This document shows, piece after piece, positions 61,411 to 64,000 of a stretch of DNA of 64,000 bases; within the stretch, counting starts at the first letter, position 1; each line of letters begins with the position of its first letter. The translations under genes and the position numbers were made by a program. The notes beneath the pieces are model-generated. The model searched no databases, was not told where the DNA came from, and saw only the letters and a program-made list of their open reading frames with translations. The stretch is from Agaricus subrufescens (taxonomy: Eukaryota; Basidiomycota; Agaricomycetes; Agaricales; Agaricaceae): NCBI GenBank assembly GCA_029945375.1, contig CM057063.1, positions 1,857,894 to 1,921,893 of the forward strand. Direction: 5' to 3'.

Positions 61411-63510
61411 TCATATATATTCTACATTCATATACTCAGCTAGCAAACCCTCCACGTCTTTCTCTTTACGAGGAATGACTTTGAATTTGAAGGGTACAGG
61501 ATGTCTAGAATACGATTTCCGGTCAGCCACCATCTTATAGGTCCGCGTGAATATGATTGAACTCACGAAGTGAGAGATGCCGGTGTAAATTCAGGAATCA
61601 CTTCAATATCCTTTCCCTCCGCATCTAGTGCGGGAACGATGTCAAAGAGGCATAAAATGGAAGCGGCTGCAATCTGTAGCATTGATTTTGCTAGATGGGC
61701 TCCAGGGCATGCCCTATATAATCCGCACGAGATTATTCTCAAATGATTCAACATCGTGTTGTAGCGTACCTTCTACCAAAGCCAAACGCGACGTCAGTAG
61801 GATCGAGTAAATTATCGTTCGTGAGGAACCGTCCGGGGTCAAACTTCTCTGGGTTTGGGAAAACACTGTCATCGTGAAGCATGGCACTGACGGGCATCAA
61901 ATGTGGTCAGACCCCTACGATCACGGCCACAGCGAGAAAGGATTACTATATGTTGGGTATCACAAGACAGCCGTTTGGAATGTAGTATCCTTCGTACACA
62001 TCTTCATTAGTGTTCATGTGAGGAACTGCCAAGGGCCCAATTGGGTTCCATCTGATATGTCTTTGGATTTATAGGCCTTGATGGTACCCGGGAAGAACAC
62101 ACCTTAGGACCTCTTTGATCATCGCAGAAAAATACGGCAGTTGGTCAAAATCTGAGAATATTGGCAGCCGTTGATGACCTATGATGGCATCGATTTCGCA
62201 TTGAGCTCGATGTTGCGCATCTTGGTTCGTCAGCATCGCAAGAATAAATGTCATTATTGCACCAGTCGTTGTCTCCGCTCCAGCTGTTCATACATTTGAG
62301 AGGTTGCAGTAGGAATCAGGGTAGTGAATCACCTGTGAAAGTCATCATTCCAAGCGCTTTGATATTGGCGACCCGATCATCAAAGCCTGGTTCACCACGC
62401 ATCTTCTCTACGTTCTCAGACACAAAACAATCTTGAACGGTCCCATCATCCTGGATAAAATGTGACTCAATAAAGTATCATACTCATCAATTTGACATAC
62501 CATAGCCCTCAGAGTCGCTTGATAACTTTCTTCCCTTAATTTGTTTACTTGGCCCATTACTATACGTGCATCTTCCTTAAATCTAGTGCCAGGAAACCAG
62601 TCCGGCAAAAATCGCAACTGCGGAATAATGTTAACCATGTACTTTCCAGGCGCAGATGCAACACCCAAATCGCTGAATGTCTGCTCCGCAGATAGAGCCC
62701 ACTGGTCACGTCGAGTTTTAACTGGGATGCCATATGTCGTTGATAATATGAAACCGCTGACACAACTTCAAAAAAGCAATAAGTTACCCTTAGTAAAAAA
62801 AATCAGCTGAGACGTTACTTTGCGACATGCTCATCGGACTCTTCTGGGGCCGCCAAAAAGTTTGGTAGAAGACTACTTCGAACAAAACGCAACTGCTTAG
62901 CTTGATCGCGGGGCAAGTCTTTCGTTGAAAAATATTGCTGGAACAAGCGGCGATGGGTCCTCCAACGATCACCATAGCGCATAGTTATGAGGAAGTCCTT
63001 CAAGGATAGGCTAAAGTACAGCACGTGAATTCTGCCGCCACACGGTTTTGATAAAATGACCATACACATTGTCAATCATTGGAGTCAACAAGCTATTCTC
63101 CCCGGTATGGTGTCAGGTGTTTCAATCTGATTGTGTAAAGGTTTCACACACCGGCTTGAGTAGGTTGCTGACCGTTTTTCGAGAAGGTCTTGTGCAATGC
63201 AATAGTCATTGATTATTAGAATTGATTGACCCAATGCCTCCAGGTAAATGAGTTTCGTCCCTAGAGACTAGGTCAATTAATCATGTATGAAATGGTTTTA
63301 TGATGCAACCACACCCAGTTTGTTCCCTAGATGCTTATAATAGACATGGGCATAGGTAAGAGGCATGGACAGAGCGTTTCCAAGGATAGGCCATCTTGGA
63401 AGTCCAGGAGGTAATGGGAAGTGGTTTTTGCGGCGGTTGCGAAAGATGTAGTAGATTAAGCAGCAAAGACAAAAAAAGCAGCTGTCCTGGAAAAGACTAG
63501 GGAGGGGCAT
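61411..63510 (-). CDS. Cytochrome P450 monooxygenase, tandem copy B
   Basis: This is a paralog of copy A in the same orientation. The ATG at 63510 starts MPLPSLFQDSCFFCLCCLIY, a signal anchor, followed by LPPGLPRWPILGN. RYGDRWRTHRRLFQQYF is helix C. AGAETTTG (helix I), KEVLR (ExxR) and FGFGRRACPGAH (heme loop with its cysteine) follow, the last split by an intron at about 61709-61769. The C-terminus ends KDVEGLLAEYMNVEYI at the TGA 61411-61413. The microexon encoding LLTPMIDNV and the other junctions match copy A, so the two arose by local duplication. All catalytic residues I can check are intact. Confidence 0.9.
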
Positions 63511-64000
63511 GATAACAAGGAGTCAGAAGGGTCGCCTATGGATCGGAGCGTCTCCAGCACTAATATGTACCCTGACACTTCAATGAAGTCCCACAATGAC
63601 AAAGAAATGCTTCTGGAATCCGAACATACTGCATAGGCTTGCCGAGCCACACGCCATTGGCCGGTTCAGGACTGATAGACATGAAAAATTGAAAATACAC
63701 ACGTTGCCATCAGAAAACTTGATAGTCACCTGATGGTACTTGAGCTTAAACGAGCTGTTGCTTTACAGAGCATCAGTAGTAAAGCGAATTAGTGGAAGTT
63801 GTGTGTCTGGAATACCAGGTTTTCTGAAAATTTGGCGTCGAAAAGAACAGCGTAACATAATCACGGACCGGACACTGCGGGTTAGGTTCAAAACCCCTTT
63901 GTAACTGTATATGTTTGTCCCTCGCTACATGATGCATATGTGCTACATTTTTGCCACAAAAACATTCAATGCTATCAATGATGCATTGAGCCATCTCTGG
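63511..64000. other. Right edge, promoter of P450 copy B
   Basis: No gene was supported. A minus-strand frame at 63773-63994 shows no recognisable family features. Confidence 0.4.

Overview
The window looks like nuclear DNA of a mushroom-forming basidiomycete (Agaricomycete). Almost every gene is cut by many 44-70 nt GT-AG introns, genes are densely packed on both strands, and the gene families fit: GH10 xylanase, CBM1 protein, HEN1, a Whi5/Nrm1-like repressor, tandem sugar transporters, P450s and orphan 7-TM proteins. I saw no rRNA, CRISPR array or intact transposon ORF. Exon joins were worked out by hand from splice signals, open frames and family knowledge. No alignment or RNA evidence was available.

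Layout. 0.6-4.2 kb: PEX11C-like peroxin (-) and secreted GH10 xylanase (+). 6.9-10.3 kb: HEN1-like small-RNA methyltransferase (+), V-ATPase subunit e (-) and a 7-TM protein (+). 13.0-13.6 kb: small secreted CBM1 protein (-). 14.6-25.2 kb: a run of plus-strand housekeeping genes, namely a tail-anchored protein (possible Pex26/Pex15), a class B-like J protein, a RAI1/DXO decapping enzyme, a Whi5/Nrm1-like repressor and a SUR7/PalI protein. 25.8-36.9 kb: four tandem MFS sugar transporters with nearly identical exon structure, plus the relic of a fifth. 37.6-44.3 kb: cytochrome b5-domain protein, large Ser/Arg/Pro-rich protein, peroxisomal enoyl-CoA hydratase ending SKM, and a metallophosphatase. 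44.7-52.7 kb: an accessory island with two apparently intact 7-TM paralogs and one split copy interrupted by a tRNA-like SINE and tandem repeats. 53.1-57.9 kb: a mitochondrial-type protein, CCT5 chaperonin and PP2A catalytic subunit. 58.6-63.5 kb: two tandem cytochrome P450s.

Themes. Core functions (chaperonin, PP2A, V-ATPase, RNA-end enzymes) alternate with lineage-expanded families for nutrient uptake, plant-wall attack, membrane sensing and oxidation. Three genes are linked, or possibly linked, to peroxisomes. The observations most worth following are the WG/GW-rich tail of the HEN1 protein, the split 7-TM gene around a SINE, the birth-and-death record in the transporter array, and the PP2A gene whose conserved C-terminus has no adjacent stop codon.
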